Positions 46,912 through 55,586 of a stretch of 64,000 nt of DNA are shown here, in pieces (position 1 is the first letter of the stretch; each line of letters opens with the position of its first letter). Location: the NCBI RefSeq assembly GCF_004570845.1, contig NZ_SPQZ01000002.1, positions 310,001-374,000 of the forward strand, read 5' to 3'. The notes under the pieces were generated by a model. The model was not told where the DNA came from. It did not search any database and saw only the letters and a program-made list of their open reading frames with translations. The position numbers and the translations under genes were made by a program. Origin of the DNA: Orlajensenia leifsoniae. Its GTDB lineage: Bacteria > Actinomycetota > Actinomycetes > Actinomycetales > Microbacteriaceae.

Positions 46912-49593
46912 GTGTCAGACGCCGAAAAGCCTACCCTCCTCGTCATTGACGGCCACTCGCTCGCCTTCCGGGCCTTCTACGCCCTCCCCGTCGACAGTTT
47001 CCGCACCCGTGACGGGCAGCACACGAACGCCATCCACGGCTTCCTGTCGATGCTGCTCCTGCTCCTCCAGAACGAGAAGCCCACCCACATCGCCGTGGCC
47101 TTCGACATCTCACGGCACTCCTTCCGCACCCGCGAGTACTCCGAGTACAAGGGCACGCGCGGCGAGACCCCGCCCGAGTTCATCGGGCAGATCCCGCTCC
47201 TGCAGGATGCCCTCGCCGCGATGAACATCGTCACGGTCGAGAAGGAGGACTACGAGGCCGACGACATCCTCGCCACCCTCGCGAAGCAGGGTGTCGAGCA
47301 GGGCTTCCACGTGCTCCTGGTCTCGGGCGACCGCGACACCATCCAGCTGGTGAACGAGAACGTCACCCTGCTCTACCCGAACTCGCAGGGCGTCTCGCAG
47401 CTCAAGCGCTACGACCCGGCGGCGGTCGAGGAGCGCTACGGCATCCGCCCCGAGCAGTACCCCGAGGTCGCCGCCCTCGTGGGCGAGACCAGCGACAACC
47501 TTCCTGGCATCCCCAAGGTCGGCGAGAAGACGGCGGTCAAGTGGCTGGGCCTCTACGGGTCGCTGCAGGGCATCCTCGACAATGCCGACGAGATCAAGGG
47601 CGTCGTCGGCCAGAACCTCCGCGACAATCGCGAGAACGCCGTGCGCAATCGACGCCTCAACCGCCTGGTCGACGACGTCGAACTCCCCGTGGGCCCGACC
47701 GACCTGACGCGCCAGAAGATGAACGAGGATGCCGTCCGGGAGCTCTTCGGCCGCCTCGAGTTCCGCACGCTCCTCGACCGCGTCTACAAGCTCGAGGGCA
47801 GTGGCACGACCGCCGGTGCCGAGGGAGCTGCCGAGATCGCCGCCGCCGCCCCGGGCGTTCCATCCACGCCGACCCCGCGCCTGCTCCTCGACGAGGAGCT
47901 GCGTGCCTGGTTCGAGAAGGCCACGGCCGCCCACCCCGACGGGCTGGGCCTCTCCGTCGAGACCCTCGACGGCAAGGTCATCGGCTTCGGCGTCGCGAGC
48001 GCCACCGAGGTGCTCGACATCCCGTGGCAGGCCGGCCGTGCCGACTACCTGCCGTTCGAGACGTGGCTCGCCAGCGATGCCCCCAAGATCCTCACCGACG
48101 CCAAGCCGCAGCTCAAGGCGTTGAAGCGCAGCGACCTCGCGTTCGGCGGCCTCCGCACCGACAACCTGGTCGCCGGCTGGCTGCTGCGCCCGAGCCTGCA
48201 GGAGAAGAACCTGACCCAGCTCGTGCAGCGCTACCTGCACGAGGTCATGCCCGAGGCCCCCGCCAACCAGCTGGTCCCCGACGACTCCGTGGTCGCCGGC
48301 CCGCCCATCCAGGCCTGGTACACGCTACGCGTGGCTCCGGTCATCCTCGGCGAACTCTCCGAGGGCTCCCGCAGCGTGCTCTCCGACATCGAGATCCCGG
48401 TGCTCCTCGCCCTCGTCGACATGGAGCTCCGCGGCGTCACCGTGAGCCACGAGCAGCTCTCGGCCCTCTCCAGTGAGCTGGGCGAGAAGGCAGCGGGGCT
48501 CGCGGCAGCCGCCTACGCCGAGATCGGCCGCGAGGTGAACCTCGGTTCGCCCAAGCAGCTCCAAGACGTGCTGTTCGACCAGCTGGGCATGCCGAAGACC
48601 CGCGCGAACAAGACGGGGTACTCGACGGATGCCGGTGCCCTGGCCGACCTGCAGGAGTCGAACCCGCACCCCTTCCTCGACCTGCTCCTGCAGCACCGCG
48701 ACGCGACGAAACTGCGCCAGATCGTCGAGACGCTCGACAAGGCGATCGACGCGACGGGCCGCATCCACACCACCTACGTGCAGGTGGGCTCGGCCACCGG
48801 GCGCATCTCCTCCAACGACCCGAACCTGCAGAACATCCCGGTGCGCACCGAGGAGGGTCGCCGCATCCGTGCCGCCGTCCAAGCCGGGCCCGGCTACCAG
48901 ACGCTGCTCACCGCCGACTACTCGCAGATCGAGATGCGCATCATGGCGCACCTGTCGGGCGACCCCGGACTCATCGAGGCCTTCAACTCCGGCGAGGACC
49001 TGCACCGGTTCGTCGGCGCGCGCATCTTCGGGGTCGAGCCCGAAGACGTCACCGCACTCCAGCGCACCAAGGTCAAGGCGATGTCGTACGGCCTCGCCTA
49101 CGGTCTCAGCGCCTTCGGACTGTCGAAGCAGCTCCGCATCGACACGGCGCAGGCCAAGCAGCTCATGGGCGACTACTTCGAGCGTTTCGGCGCCGTGCGC
49201 GCCTACCTGCGCCAGGTGGTCGAGCAGGCCAAGGTCGACGGCTACACCGAGACGATCTTCGGTCGCCGTCGTCCGTTCCCCGAACTCGCCAGTCCCAACC
49301 GCGTGCTGCGCGAGGGCGCAGAGCGGGCGGCGCTCAACTCGCCGATCCAGGGCTCGGCCGCCGACATCATCAAGATCGCGATGATCGGTATCGAGCAGGA
49401 CGTGACCGAGGCAGAACTGGGCTCGCGCATGCTCCTCCAGGTGCACGACGAGCTCATCTTCGAGGTCGTCGAGGGCGAATGGGACCGCCTCGAGCAGATC
49501 GTGCGCGGTCGCATGGCAGGAGCCGCCGACCTGCTGGTGCCGCTCGAGGTGCAGGTCGGTCGCGGAGACGACTGGGACTCCGCGGCGCACTGA
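46912..49593 (+). CDS. polA: DNA polymerase I
   Basis: Okazaki-fragment processing and repair synthesis. The 893 residues comprise a 5'-nuclease domain (about 1-295; LLVIDGHSLAFRAFYALP, EADDILATLA, VSGDRDTIQLV), a 3'-5' exonuclease-like domain (about 320-490) in which the catalytic DxE motif is not evident, and the polymerase domain (about 500-893) with TADYSQIEMRIMAHLSGD, the O-helix TKVKAMSYGLAYGLSAFG and LLQVHDELIFEVV. Loss of proofreading residues is usual in actinobacterial PolI. GTG is the start. In Mycobacterium polA is likewise followed by rpsA and coaE, here with five genes interposed. Confidence 0.97.
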   Translation: MSDAEKPTLLVIDGHSLAFRAFYALPVDSFRTRDGQHTNAIHGFLSMLLLLLQNEKPTHIAVAFDISRHSFRTREYSEYKGTRGETPPEFIGQIPLLQDALAAMNIVTVEKEDYEADDILATLAKQGVEQGFHVLLVSGDRDTIQLVNENVTLLYPNSQGVSQLKRYDPAAVEERYGIRPEQYPEVAALVGETSDNLPGIPKVGEKTAVKWLGLYGSLQGILDNADEIKGVVGQNLRDNRENAVRNRRLNRLVDDVELPVGPTDLTRQKMNEDAVRELFGRLEFRTLLDRVYKLEGSGTTAGAEGAAEIAAAAPGVPSTPTPRLLLDEELRAWFEKATAAHPDGLGLSVETLDGKVIGFGVASATEVLDIPWQAGRADYLPFETWLASDAPKILTDAKPQLKALKRSDLAFGGLRTDNLVAGWLLRPSLQEKNLTQLVQRYLHEVMPEAPANQLVPDDSVVAGPPIQAWYTLRVAPVILGELSEGSRSVLSDIEIPVLLALVDMELRGVTVSHEQLSALSSELGEKAAGLAAAAYAEIGREVNLGSPKQLQDVLFDQLGMPKTRANKTGYSTDAGALADLQESNPHPFLDLLLQHRDATKLRQIVETLDKAIDATGRIHTTYVQVGSATGRISSNDPNLQNIPVRTEEGRRIRAAVQAGPGYQTLLTADYSQIEMRIMAHLSGDPGLIEAFNSGEDLHRFVGARIFGVEPEDVTALQRTKVKAMSYGLAYGLSAFGLSKQLRIDTAQAKQLMGDYFERFGAVRAYLRQVVEQAKVDGYTETIFGRRRPFPELASPNRVLREGAERAALNSPIQGSAADIIKIAMIGIEQDVTEAELGSRMLLQVHDELIFEVVEGEWDRLEQIVRGRMAGAADLLVPLEVQVGRGDDWDSAAH

Positions 49594-49624
49594 CGAGTGC
49601 GAGCGCGTGGGTGCTCTCAGCCCA

Positions 49625-49630
49625 TAGGCT
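49625..49630 (+). promoter_or_regulatory. Putative -10 (TAGGCT) for leaderless DUF885 gene
   Basis: TAGGCT ends 6 nt before ATG 49637 in the 43-bp gap after polA. Confidence 0.45.
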
Positions 49631-49636
49631 CGAAGA

Positions 49637-51313
49637 ATGACGGCTGATACCCCGCGTACCCCCACTGCCATCGACCGCATCGCCGAGGACTGGGTCGACA
49701 CCCTCGTGGTGCTCGAGCCGACCCTCGGTACCTACATCGGACGCACCGAGGTCAACGATCGCTTCGCCGACCTGTCTCCGGCCGGCCGCGACACCGTCGT
49801 CGACGCCGGTCGCGAGGTGCTCTCCGCACTGGAATCGGCTGCGCCCGTCGATGACATCGACACCGTCACCCAGGCCGACCTGTCGAGCGAGCTGCGACTG
49901 GCCATCGAGAGCCACGATGCCCGCCTGCACCTCCGCGACCTGAACGTGATCGCCAGCCCCGTGCAAGACCTGCGTGACGCCTTCGATCTCATGCCGACGG
50001 ACACCGTGGAGGACTGGGAGACGATCGACAAGCGCCTCGGCGCCCTGCCTGCGGCTCTCGACGGGTACATCGAGACCCTGCGCCAGGGCATCCGGGAAGG
50101 CGTCACGCCAGCGAAGCGTCAGGTGCGCGAAGTGCTGACCCAGGCGCGCAAGCTCGCCGCGAACGACGGTTTCTTCTCCAGCTTCGTCGCCGATGCGGAA
50201 CTCGCCGACGGCGACCTCCCCGCCTCCCTCGCCAAGCAGCTCGCCGCCTGCGCCGGAGCGTCGTCCACCGCCTACGGCGAACTCGCCGAGTTCCTCGCCA
50301 ACGAGCTCGAGCCCGCAGCCACCGACCGTGACGCCGTCGGCCGCGACATCTACGCCCTGCAGTCCCGTCACTTCCTCGGCGCCACCATCGACCTCGACGA
50401 GACCTACGAATGGGGCATCGAGGAGCTCGCCCGCATGGTGGCCGAGCAGGAGGCGATCGCGCGCGAGATCAAGCCCGGGGCATCCGTCCAGGAGGCGATC
50501 GAATTCCTCGACGGCGATGCCAGTCGCAAGCTGCACGGCACGGATGCCCTCCAGCGCTGGATGCAGGAGACCAGCGACCGCGCCGTCGCCGAGCTCGGCG
50601 CCACGCACTTCGACATCCCCGAGGAGATCCGCACCCTCGAGTGCATGATCGCCCCCACACAGGAGGGCGGCATCTACTACACGGGGCCGACCGACGACTT
50701 CTCCCGCCCCGGCCGCATGTGGTGGTCCGTGCCCGTCGGCGTCACCGAGTTCGACACCTGGCGCGAGCTCACCACGGTCTACCACGAGGGTGTTCCCGGC
50801 CATCACCTGCAGATCGGGCAGGCCGTCTACAACCGCGCGAAGCTCAACACCTGGCGCCGGCAGCTGGCGGGCACCTCCGGCCATGCCGAAGGGTGGGCGC
50901 TCTACGCCGAGCGACTCATGGAGCAGCTCGGCTACCTCGACGACCCCGCAGACCGCCTCGGCATGCTCGATGGCCAGCGGATGCGGGCCGCTCGCGTCGT
51001 GCTCGACATCGGCGTGCACCTCGAGAAGCAGCGTCCCGACGGCAACGGCCCGTGGACGGCGGAGTACGCGCTCGAGTTCATGCGCGCCAACGTCAACATG
51101 AGCGATGAGTTCATCCGCTTCGAGGTCAACCGCTACCTCGGTTGGCCGGGCCAGGCTCCGTCGTACAAGGTGGGCCAGCGCATCTGGGAGCAGCTGCGCG
51201 ACGACGCCGCCGCGCGTGAGGGGTCGGCGTTCTCGATCAAGGAGTTCCACCGTCGCGCCCTCGACCTGGGTGGCGTCGGCCTCGACACCCTCCGCTCCAG
51301 CCTGCTCGGCTGA
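49637..51313 (+). CDS. DUF885 family protein, probable metallopeptidase
   Basis: The 558 residues match the DUF885 family, helical proteins with a zinc-peptidase-like motif. The motif here is TVYHEGVPGHHLQIGQ (about residues 378-393), followed by GTSGHAEGWALYAERLMEQL, which supplies a likely third metal ligand Glu. An N-terminal segment AEDWVDTLVVLEPTLGTYIG is also typical. There is no signal peptide, so it should be cytoplasmic. Substrates of this family are not established. DUF4166 starts 2 bp after its stop. Confidence 0.85.
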   Translation: MTADTPRTPTAIDRIAEDWVDTLVVLEPTLGTYIGRTEVNDRFADLSPAGRDTVVDAGREVLSALESAAPVDDIDTVTQADLSSELRLAIESHDARLHLRDLNVIASPVQDLRDAFDLMPTDTVEDWETIDKRLGALPAALDGYIETLRQGIREGVTPAKRQVREVLTQARKLAANDGFFSSFVADAELADGDLPASLAKQLAACAGASSTAYGELAEFLANELEPAATDRDAVGRDIYALQSRHFLGATIDLDETYEWGIEELARMVAEQEAIAREIKPGASVQEAIEFLDGDASRKLHGTDALQRWMQETSDRAVAELGATHFDIPEEIRTLECMIAPTQEGGIYYTGPTDDFSRPGRMWWSVPVGVTEFDTWRELTTVYHEGVPGHHLQIGQAVYNRAKLNTWRRQLAGTSGHAEGWALYAERLMEQLGYLDDPADRLGMLDGQRMRAARVVLDIGVHLEKQRPDGNGPWTAEYALEFMRANVNMSDEFIRFEVNRYLGWPGQAPSYKVGQRIWEQLRDDAAAREGSAFSIKEFHRRALDLGGVGLDTLRSSLLG

Positions 51314-51315
51314 GC

Positions 51316-51969
51316 GTGGGGCATCCCCTCTCTCCCTACGAGCGCGCGCTCGGCGACGCGGTGGCGGGGCTGCATCCGCGTCTCCGCGCCTATTTCGCGG
51401 CCGTGCCGGTGGGCTCGGTCGGGCGCGGCAGCGGGGTGTTCGACGTCGTCGGCACCCCGCGACGGTGGACCTGGCCTGCGCTCACCGTGCTCGCCCGCTC
51501 CGGGGTGGTGTTCCCGGTCTGGCAGCGCGACGTGTCGTTCACCGTCGAGAATCGCGGCACTCCCGATGGTGCCGTAGTCGCCCGCAGGGTCTTCGACCTC
51601 GACGGTGGCGAGCGCACGATGGCCGACAGGGTGTCGATGACCCCCATCGGGCTGGTCGACGAGCTCGGCCACGGCCGCCGCGGGCGAGTCGTGCGGGCTG
51701 CGTTCCGGGCCACCGCCGTCGACGGCGCACTGGTCCTCGACTCGACCCGGGTGGGCCTGCGGATCGGGCCGCTGCGTATCGAGCTTCCCGGACTGCTTGC
51801 GCCGCGAGTGACCCTGGTCGAGCGCTTCGACGATACCAGCGGGCGACAGCACGTGGCGCTGACCATCGACCTGCTCGTCGTCGGGCGGGTGTACGAGTAC
51901 TCGGGATCGTTCGCGTACGCCATCACCACAGCTGCGACCCGGATCGCACCAACCGAGGGGAAGAAGTGA
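51316..51969 (+). CDS. DUF4166 domain protein
   Basis: A 217-residue soluble protein. The N-terminal YERALGDAVAGLHPRLRAYF and the core around RDVSFTVENRGTPDGAVVAR and ERTMADRVSMTP resemble DUF4166, a family often found fused to or beside NAD-binding epimerase-like proteins, which is what follows here. Biochemical role unknown. GTG 51316 is 2 bp after the DUF885 stop, and the TGA overlaps the next ATG, so the three genes form one unit. Confidence 0.7.
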   Translation: MGHPLSPYERALGDAVAGLHPRLRAYFAAVPVGSVGRGSGVFDVVGTPRRWTWPALTVLARSGVVFPVWQRDVSFTVENRGTPDGAVVARRVFDLDGGERTMADRVSMTPIGLVDELGHGRRGRVVRAAFRATAVDGALVLDSTRVGLRIGPLRIELPGLLAPRVTLVERFDDTSGRQHVALTIDLLVVGRVYEYSGSFAYAITTAATRIAPTEGKK

Positions 51970-52964
51970 TGCGGAGAGTCGTCATCGCCGGAGCATCGGG
52001 CTTCATCGGACGTGTCCTGATCGCGCGCTACGAGGCTGCCGGGTGGCAGGTGCACACCATCGGGCGCTCCGGCGCCGATGCACGGTGGGGCGACACCGCA
52101 GGCATCGCCGCACTGCTCGACGGCTCCGAGCTGCTCGTCAACCTCGCGGGCAAGAGCGTCAACTGCCGGTACACGGATGCGAACCGCGCGGAGATCTTCC
52201 GCTCGCGTCTCGAGACCACGGCCGAGCTGCGCCGCGCGATCGCGGCGACGAGCTCGCCTCCGTCGCTCTGGGTCAACTCGTCGACGGCGACCATCTACCG
52301 GCACGCCGAGGACCGCCCGATGACGGAGAGCGCGGGCGAGCTCGGCTCGGGATTCTCCGTCGCCGTCGCGAAGGCGTGGGAGGCCGAACTGTTCGCCGAC
52401 GACCTGCCAGGCACCCGCCGGGTCGCACTGCGGATGGCCATCGTGCTCGGGGACGGGAGCGTCATGCCGCCGCTCGTGAGGCTGGCGAGGTTCGGCCTCG
52501 GCGGGCCTCAGGTCGACGGGCGCTGGTTCGCCACCCGGGCGCGGCGCCGGAACGGGACGCAGCACGAGTTCCGCGCCCGGGCCGGAGCACAGAAGTTCAG
52601 CTGGATCCACATCGACGACGTCGCAGGCATCATCGACTTCCTGGTCGAGCGTCCGGACATCGACGGGATCGTGAACGCCAGCTCCCCGCATCCGTCGGAC
52701 AACCGCACGTTCATGGCGACCCTCCGGCGCGTGCTCGGCGTGCGCCTCGCCCTGCCCGCTCGGCGCTGGATGCTGGAGGTCGGGTCCGCCGTGATTCGCA
52801 CGGAGACCGAGCTCGTGCTCAAGAGCCGATGGGTGGTGCCGGAACGGCTGAGCGACGCCGGATACCCCTTCATCTGGCCCGATCTCGAGCCAGCGCTCCG
52901 CGACATCCTGCAGCCGGAGCGGGCCGCAGGAGAGGGTTTGCGATCGGTCCCTCGAAACAGGTAG
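51969..52964 (+). CDS. TIGR01777-type NAD-dependent epimerase-like protein
   Basis: A 331-residue extended-SDR fold protein. The N-terminus RRVVIAGASGFIGRVLIARY is the cofactor site. LLVNLAGKSVNCRYTDANRA is the typical TIGR01777 signature. FSWIHIDDVAGIIDFLVE and the C-terminal P-A-R-R segment (about ALPARRWMLEVGSAVIRTET) match the DUF1731 tail. The classical YxxxK is modified (SVAVAKAWE at the same point), so the catalytic mode is unclear. It is translationally coupled to the DUF4166 gene. Confidence 0.85.
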   Translation: MRRVVIAGASGFIGRVLIARYEAAGWQVHTIGRSGADARWGDTAGIAALLDGSELLVNLAGKSVNCRYTDANRAEIFRSRLETTAELRRAIAATSSPPSLWVNSSTATIYRHAEDRPMTESAGELGSGFSVAVAKAWEAELFADDLPGTRRVALRMAIVLGDGSVMPPLVRLARFGLGGPQVDGRWFATRARRRNGTQHEFRARAGAQKFSWIHIDDVAGIIDFLVERPDIDGIVNASSPHPSDNRTFMATLRRVLGVRLALPARRWMLEVGSAVIRTETELVLKSRWVVPERLSDAGYPFIWPDLEPALRDILQPERAAGEGLRSVPRNR

Positions 52965-52967
52965 TCT
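52938..52967 (+). promoter_or_regulatory. rpsA promoter: TTGCGA - 18 bp - TAGTCT
   Basis: A good -35/-10 pair overlaps the 3' end of the epimerase-like gene. Transcription would start near 52974 and give a leader of about 100 nt before rpsA. Confidence 0.6.
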
Positions 52968-52972
52968 GGAAC

Positions 52973-52986
52973 GTCACATTTGTGAC
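52973..52986 (+). promoter_or_regulatory. Inverted repeat GTCACA-TT-TGTGAC at the rpsA start site
   Basis: A perfect 6-bp dyad with a 2-bp spacer lies at the predicted +1. It could be an operator or, as RNA, a 5'-terminal hairpin. The order TCACA..TGTGA is opposite to that of a CRP/GlxR site. Confidence 0.4.
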
Positions 52987-53073
52987 ATCTATCCGCACGC
53001 CTCTCGCGGAAAACCATTCTCTGCACGATCCCTGCGAGCGGCCTGATCCTGTCCGTACTGGAGCAACTACTAC

Positions 53074-54522
53074 ATGACAACCGCAACGACCGAGAAGGCA
53101 ACAAAGCAGGTCGCCATCAACGACATCGGCTCAGCCGAAGACTTTCTTGCCGCGGTCGAGAAGACACTGAAGTTCTTCAATGATGGAGACCTCATCGAGG
53201 GCACCGTCGTGAAGATCGACCGCGACGAGGTTCTCCTCGACGTCGGCTACAAGACCGAGGGTGTCATCCCCTCGCGCGAGCTTTCCATCAAGCACGATGT
53301 CGACCCCTCCGAGGTCGTCAACGTCGGCGACACCGTCGAGGCCCTCGTTCTCCAGAAGGAGGACAAGGAAGGCCGGCTCATCCTGTCGAAGAAGCGTGCT
53401 CAGTACGAGCGTGCATGGGGCGACGTCGAGAAGATCAAGGAGGCCGACGGTGTTGTCACCGGTTCGGTCATCGAGGTCGTCAAGGGTGGACTCATCGTCG
53501 ACATCGGACTCCGTGGATTCCTCCCGGCCTCGCTCATCGAGCTCCGCCGCGTGCGCGACCTCACGCCGTACCTCGGCCAGGAGATCGAGGCCAAGATCCT
53601 CGAGCTCGACAAGAACCGCAACAACGTGGTCCTGTCGCGCCGCGCCCTGCTCGAGCAGACGCAGTCCGAGAGCCGCACCACGTTCCTGAACAACCTCCAC
53701 AAGGGCCAGGTCCGCAAGGGCGTCGTCTCGTCGATCGTCAACTTCGGTGCGTTCGTCGACCTCGGCGGCGTCGACGGTCTCGTCCACGTGTCCGAGCTCA
53801 GCTGGAAGCACATCGAGCACGCCAGCGAGGTCGTCGAGGTCGGTCAGGAAGTCACCGTCGAGATCCTTGAGGTCGACCTCGAGCGCGAGCGCGTGTCGCT
53901 CTCGCTCAAGGCCACCCAGGAGGACCCGTGGCAGGTGTTCGCCCGTACCCACGCGATCGGTCAGGTCGCTCCGGGTAAGGTCACCAAGCTCGTTCCGTTC
54001 GGTGCGTTCGTGCGCGTCGCAGACGGCATCGAGGGCCTCGTGCACATCTCCGAGCTCTCCGGCAAGCACGTCGAGCTCGCCGAGCAGGTCGTGTCGGTCG
54101 GCGAAGAGGTCTTCGTCAAGGTCATCGACATCGACCTCGAGCGTCGCCGCATCTCGCTGAGCCTCAAGCAGGCCAACGAGGGTGTCGACCCCGAGGGCAC
54201 CGAGTTCGACCCGGCGCTCTACGGAATGCTCACCGAGTACGACGACGAGGGCAACTACAAGTACCCCGAGGGCTTCGACCCGGAGACCAACGACTGGCGC
54301 GAGGGCTTCGAGACCCAGCGCGAGAAGTGGGAGCAGGAGTACGCAGCTGCCCAGGCTCGCTGGGAGGCTCACAAGAAGCAGGTCGCCACGGCCAACGACG
54401 AGATCGCACCGGTTCCGGCCGCTGCAGGTTCCTCGTTCACGAGCGAGTCGGCTTCCGCCGGCACGCTTGCTGACGACGAGTCGCTCGCCGCGCTTCGCGA
54501 GAAGCTCTCGAGCAACAACTAG
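53074..54522 (+). CDS. rpsA: 30S ribosomal protein S1
   Basis: mRNA-binding ribosomal protein. The 482 residues hold four S1 domains (about 35-105, 122-188, 206-275 and 292-362), each with repeated signatures such as GAFVDLGGVDGLVHVSELSW and GAFVRVADGIEGLVHISELS. A non-S1 acidic and then Ala/Ser-rich tail follows (about 365-482). The four-domain form is standard in Actinobacteria. This gene uses slightly more GTT/GGT-type codons than its neighbours, as expected for a highly expressed gene. Confidence 0.97.
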   Translation: MTTATTEKATKQVAINDIGSAEDFLAAVEKTLKFFNDGDLIEGTVVKIDRDEVLLDVGYKTEGVIPSRELSIKHDVDPSEVVNVGDTVEALVLQKEDKEGRLILSKKRAQYERAWGDVEKIKEADGVVTGSVIEVVKGGLIVDIGLRGFLPASLIELRRVRDLTPYLGQEIEAKILELDKNRNNVVLSRRALLEQTQSESRTTFLNNLHKGQVRKGVVSSIVNFGAFVDLGGVDGLVHVSELSWKHIEHASEVVEVGQEVTVEILEVDLERERVSLSLKATQEDPWQVFARTHAIGQVAPGKVTKLVPFGAFVRVADGIEGLVHISELSGKHVELAEQVVSVGEEVFVKVIDIDLERRRISLSLKQANEGVDPEGTEFDPALYGMLTEYDDEGNYKYPEGFDPETNDWREGFETQREKWEQEYAAAQARWEAHKKQVATANDEIAPVPAAAGSSFTSESASAGTLADDESLAALREKLSSNN

Positions 54523-54541
54523 GTCCGTCTGACGGATTGAG

Positions 54542-54567
54542 CGGCCGGGTCCTTCGGGACCCGGCCG
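54542..54567 (+). terminator. Intrinsic terminator after rpsA
   Basis: CGGCCGGGTCC pairs perfectly with GGACCCGGCCG around the stable tetraloop TTCG, followed by TTTCG, starting 20 bp after the rpsA stop. Confidence 0.85.
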
Positions 54568-54653
54568 TTTCGTCGTTCCGGGCCGGTGAGCAGTCCTCGG
54601 GTGTGGCCTGCTTTGGGGTGACGGATGCCCGCCGGCAGGCATCCGCTCCGTGT

Positions 54654-54659
54654 TAGCGT
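54654..54659 (+). promoter_or_regulatory. Putative -10 (TAGCGT) for the exported-protein gene
   Basis: TAGCGT predicts a leader of about 55 nt with a GAAGGA ribosome site. Just upstream, GGATGCC (54623-54629) and GGCATCC (54638-54644) form a small inverted repeat across the -35 zone. Confidence 0.3.
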
Positions 54660-54721
54660 GACTCGTCCCATCCTCCCCACCGAGGCGAACCAGCCTCGGA
54701 ACGCCCATCGAAGGACCTCGT

Positions 54722-55576
54722 GTGAAGCGCTGGATCCTCATCACCGCCGCCCTCGTGGTCGGCGTGATCGCGGCGGCCGTCGCGCTTCCGGGTGTGGTGG
54801 GAACCAGCTATGCGGCCTGGAACGCGACAGCTCCGGTGGCTGCCGGGGTCTCGGCCGGGACCTGGTCGGCGACCCCGACCCCGACGCCGACTCCGCCCGC
54901 CAGCGGGAACCCGATCACCTCGGGCTCGGGTCCGACGACCATCGTCGCCCTGAACTGGCAGCTCTCGAGTCCGGTGCAGTTCTGCACCTCCGGGCTGAAG
55001 GTCGGCACGACGTCGAGCACTCCGGTTCCCTGGGTTCTGAGAATCGACACGAAGCAGGCGCCCTTCAACGGTGCTGCCCCCACGCAGATCGAACCCACCG
55101 CGACGACCACCGGACCGAACGCGAGCGGGATCCTCACGATCACCGGGCAGAACTCGATCTCCGGAAGCCAGACGCAGGACGTCTCCATCTGCATCTACAC
55201 AGGAGGCAAGCCGCCGGCGGTCGCTGCGGCCGGCTCGTCCACCTACACCGTCGGGTCGTTCGAGATCACCAGCTACAACGGCTTCGACTACGCATGCATC
55301 CGGGGAACCGTGACGGGGTACTCCCAGTTCTATGTGGGCTGGACCGCGACCATCGACTGGGATGCCGTGCTCGCGGCGAAGTACGGCCGGGGGACGACCG
55401 CGTACCAGAACCTCATCGCCAAGCCGCTGGGCTCGTGGCTCGCCACCGGGCCGCGTGGCGGTGGCACCATGGCCGTGACGCGCAGCGGCAACGTGTACAC
55501 GGGCTCGGGAAGCGACGGCTGGACCAGCTCCGGGACCAAGGTCGGCGAGACGCAGGTCGTGACGGCCTGCACCTAG
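54722..55576 (+). CDS. Exported protein with SipW-like signal region and Thr-Pro linker
   Basis: Function unknown. The 284-residue protein begins MKRWILITAALVVGVIAAAV, a signal anchor of about 22 hydrophobic residues. It is followed by TSYAAWNATAPVAAGVSAGT, which resembles the TxAxW region of the SipW-dependent/alternate-signal exported proteins of Actinobacteria. A short TPTPTPTP linker (about residues 51-58) leads to a Thr/Ser/Gly-rich extracellular part with four cysteines, probably disulphide-bonded beta structure. GTG 54722 is chosen for its GAAGGA site. No SipW-type signal peptidase or sortase gene is in the window. Confidence 0.7.
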   Translation: MKRWILITAALVVGVIAAAVALPGVVGTSYAAWNATAPVAAGVSAGTWSATPTPTPTPPASGNPITSGSGPTTIVALNWQLSSPVQFCTSGLKVGTTSSTPVPWVLRIDTKQAPFNGAAPTQIEPTATTTGPNASGILTITGQNSISGSQTQDVSICIYTGGKPPAVAAAGSSTYTVGSFEITSYNGFDYACIRGTVTGYSQFYVGWTATIDWDAVLAAKYGRGTTAYQNLIAKPLGSWLATGPRGGGTMAVTRSGNVYTGSGSDGWTSSGTKVGETQVVTACT

Positions 55577-55579
55577 GCT
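55574..55579 (+). promoter_or_regulatory. Putative -10 (TAGGCT) for leaderless methyltransferase gene
   Basis: TAGGCT ends 7 nt before ATG 55587 and again uses the TAG stop codon of the preceding gene as its first half. Confidence 0.45.
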
Positions 55580-55586
55580 GTGCGGC

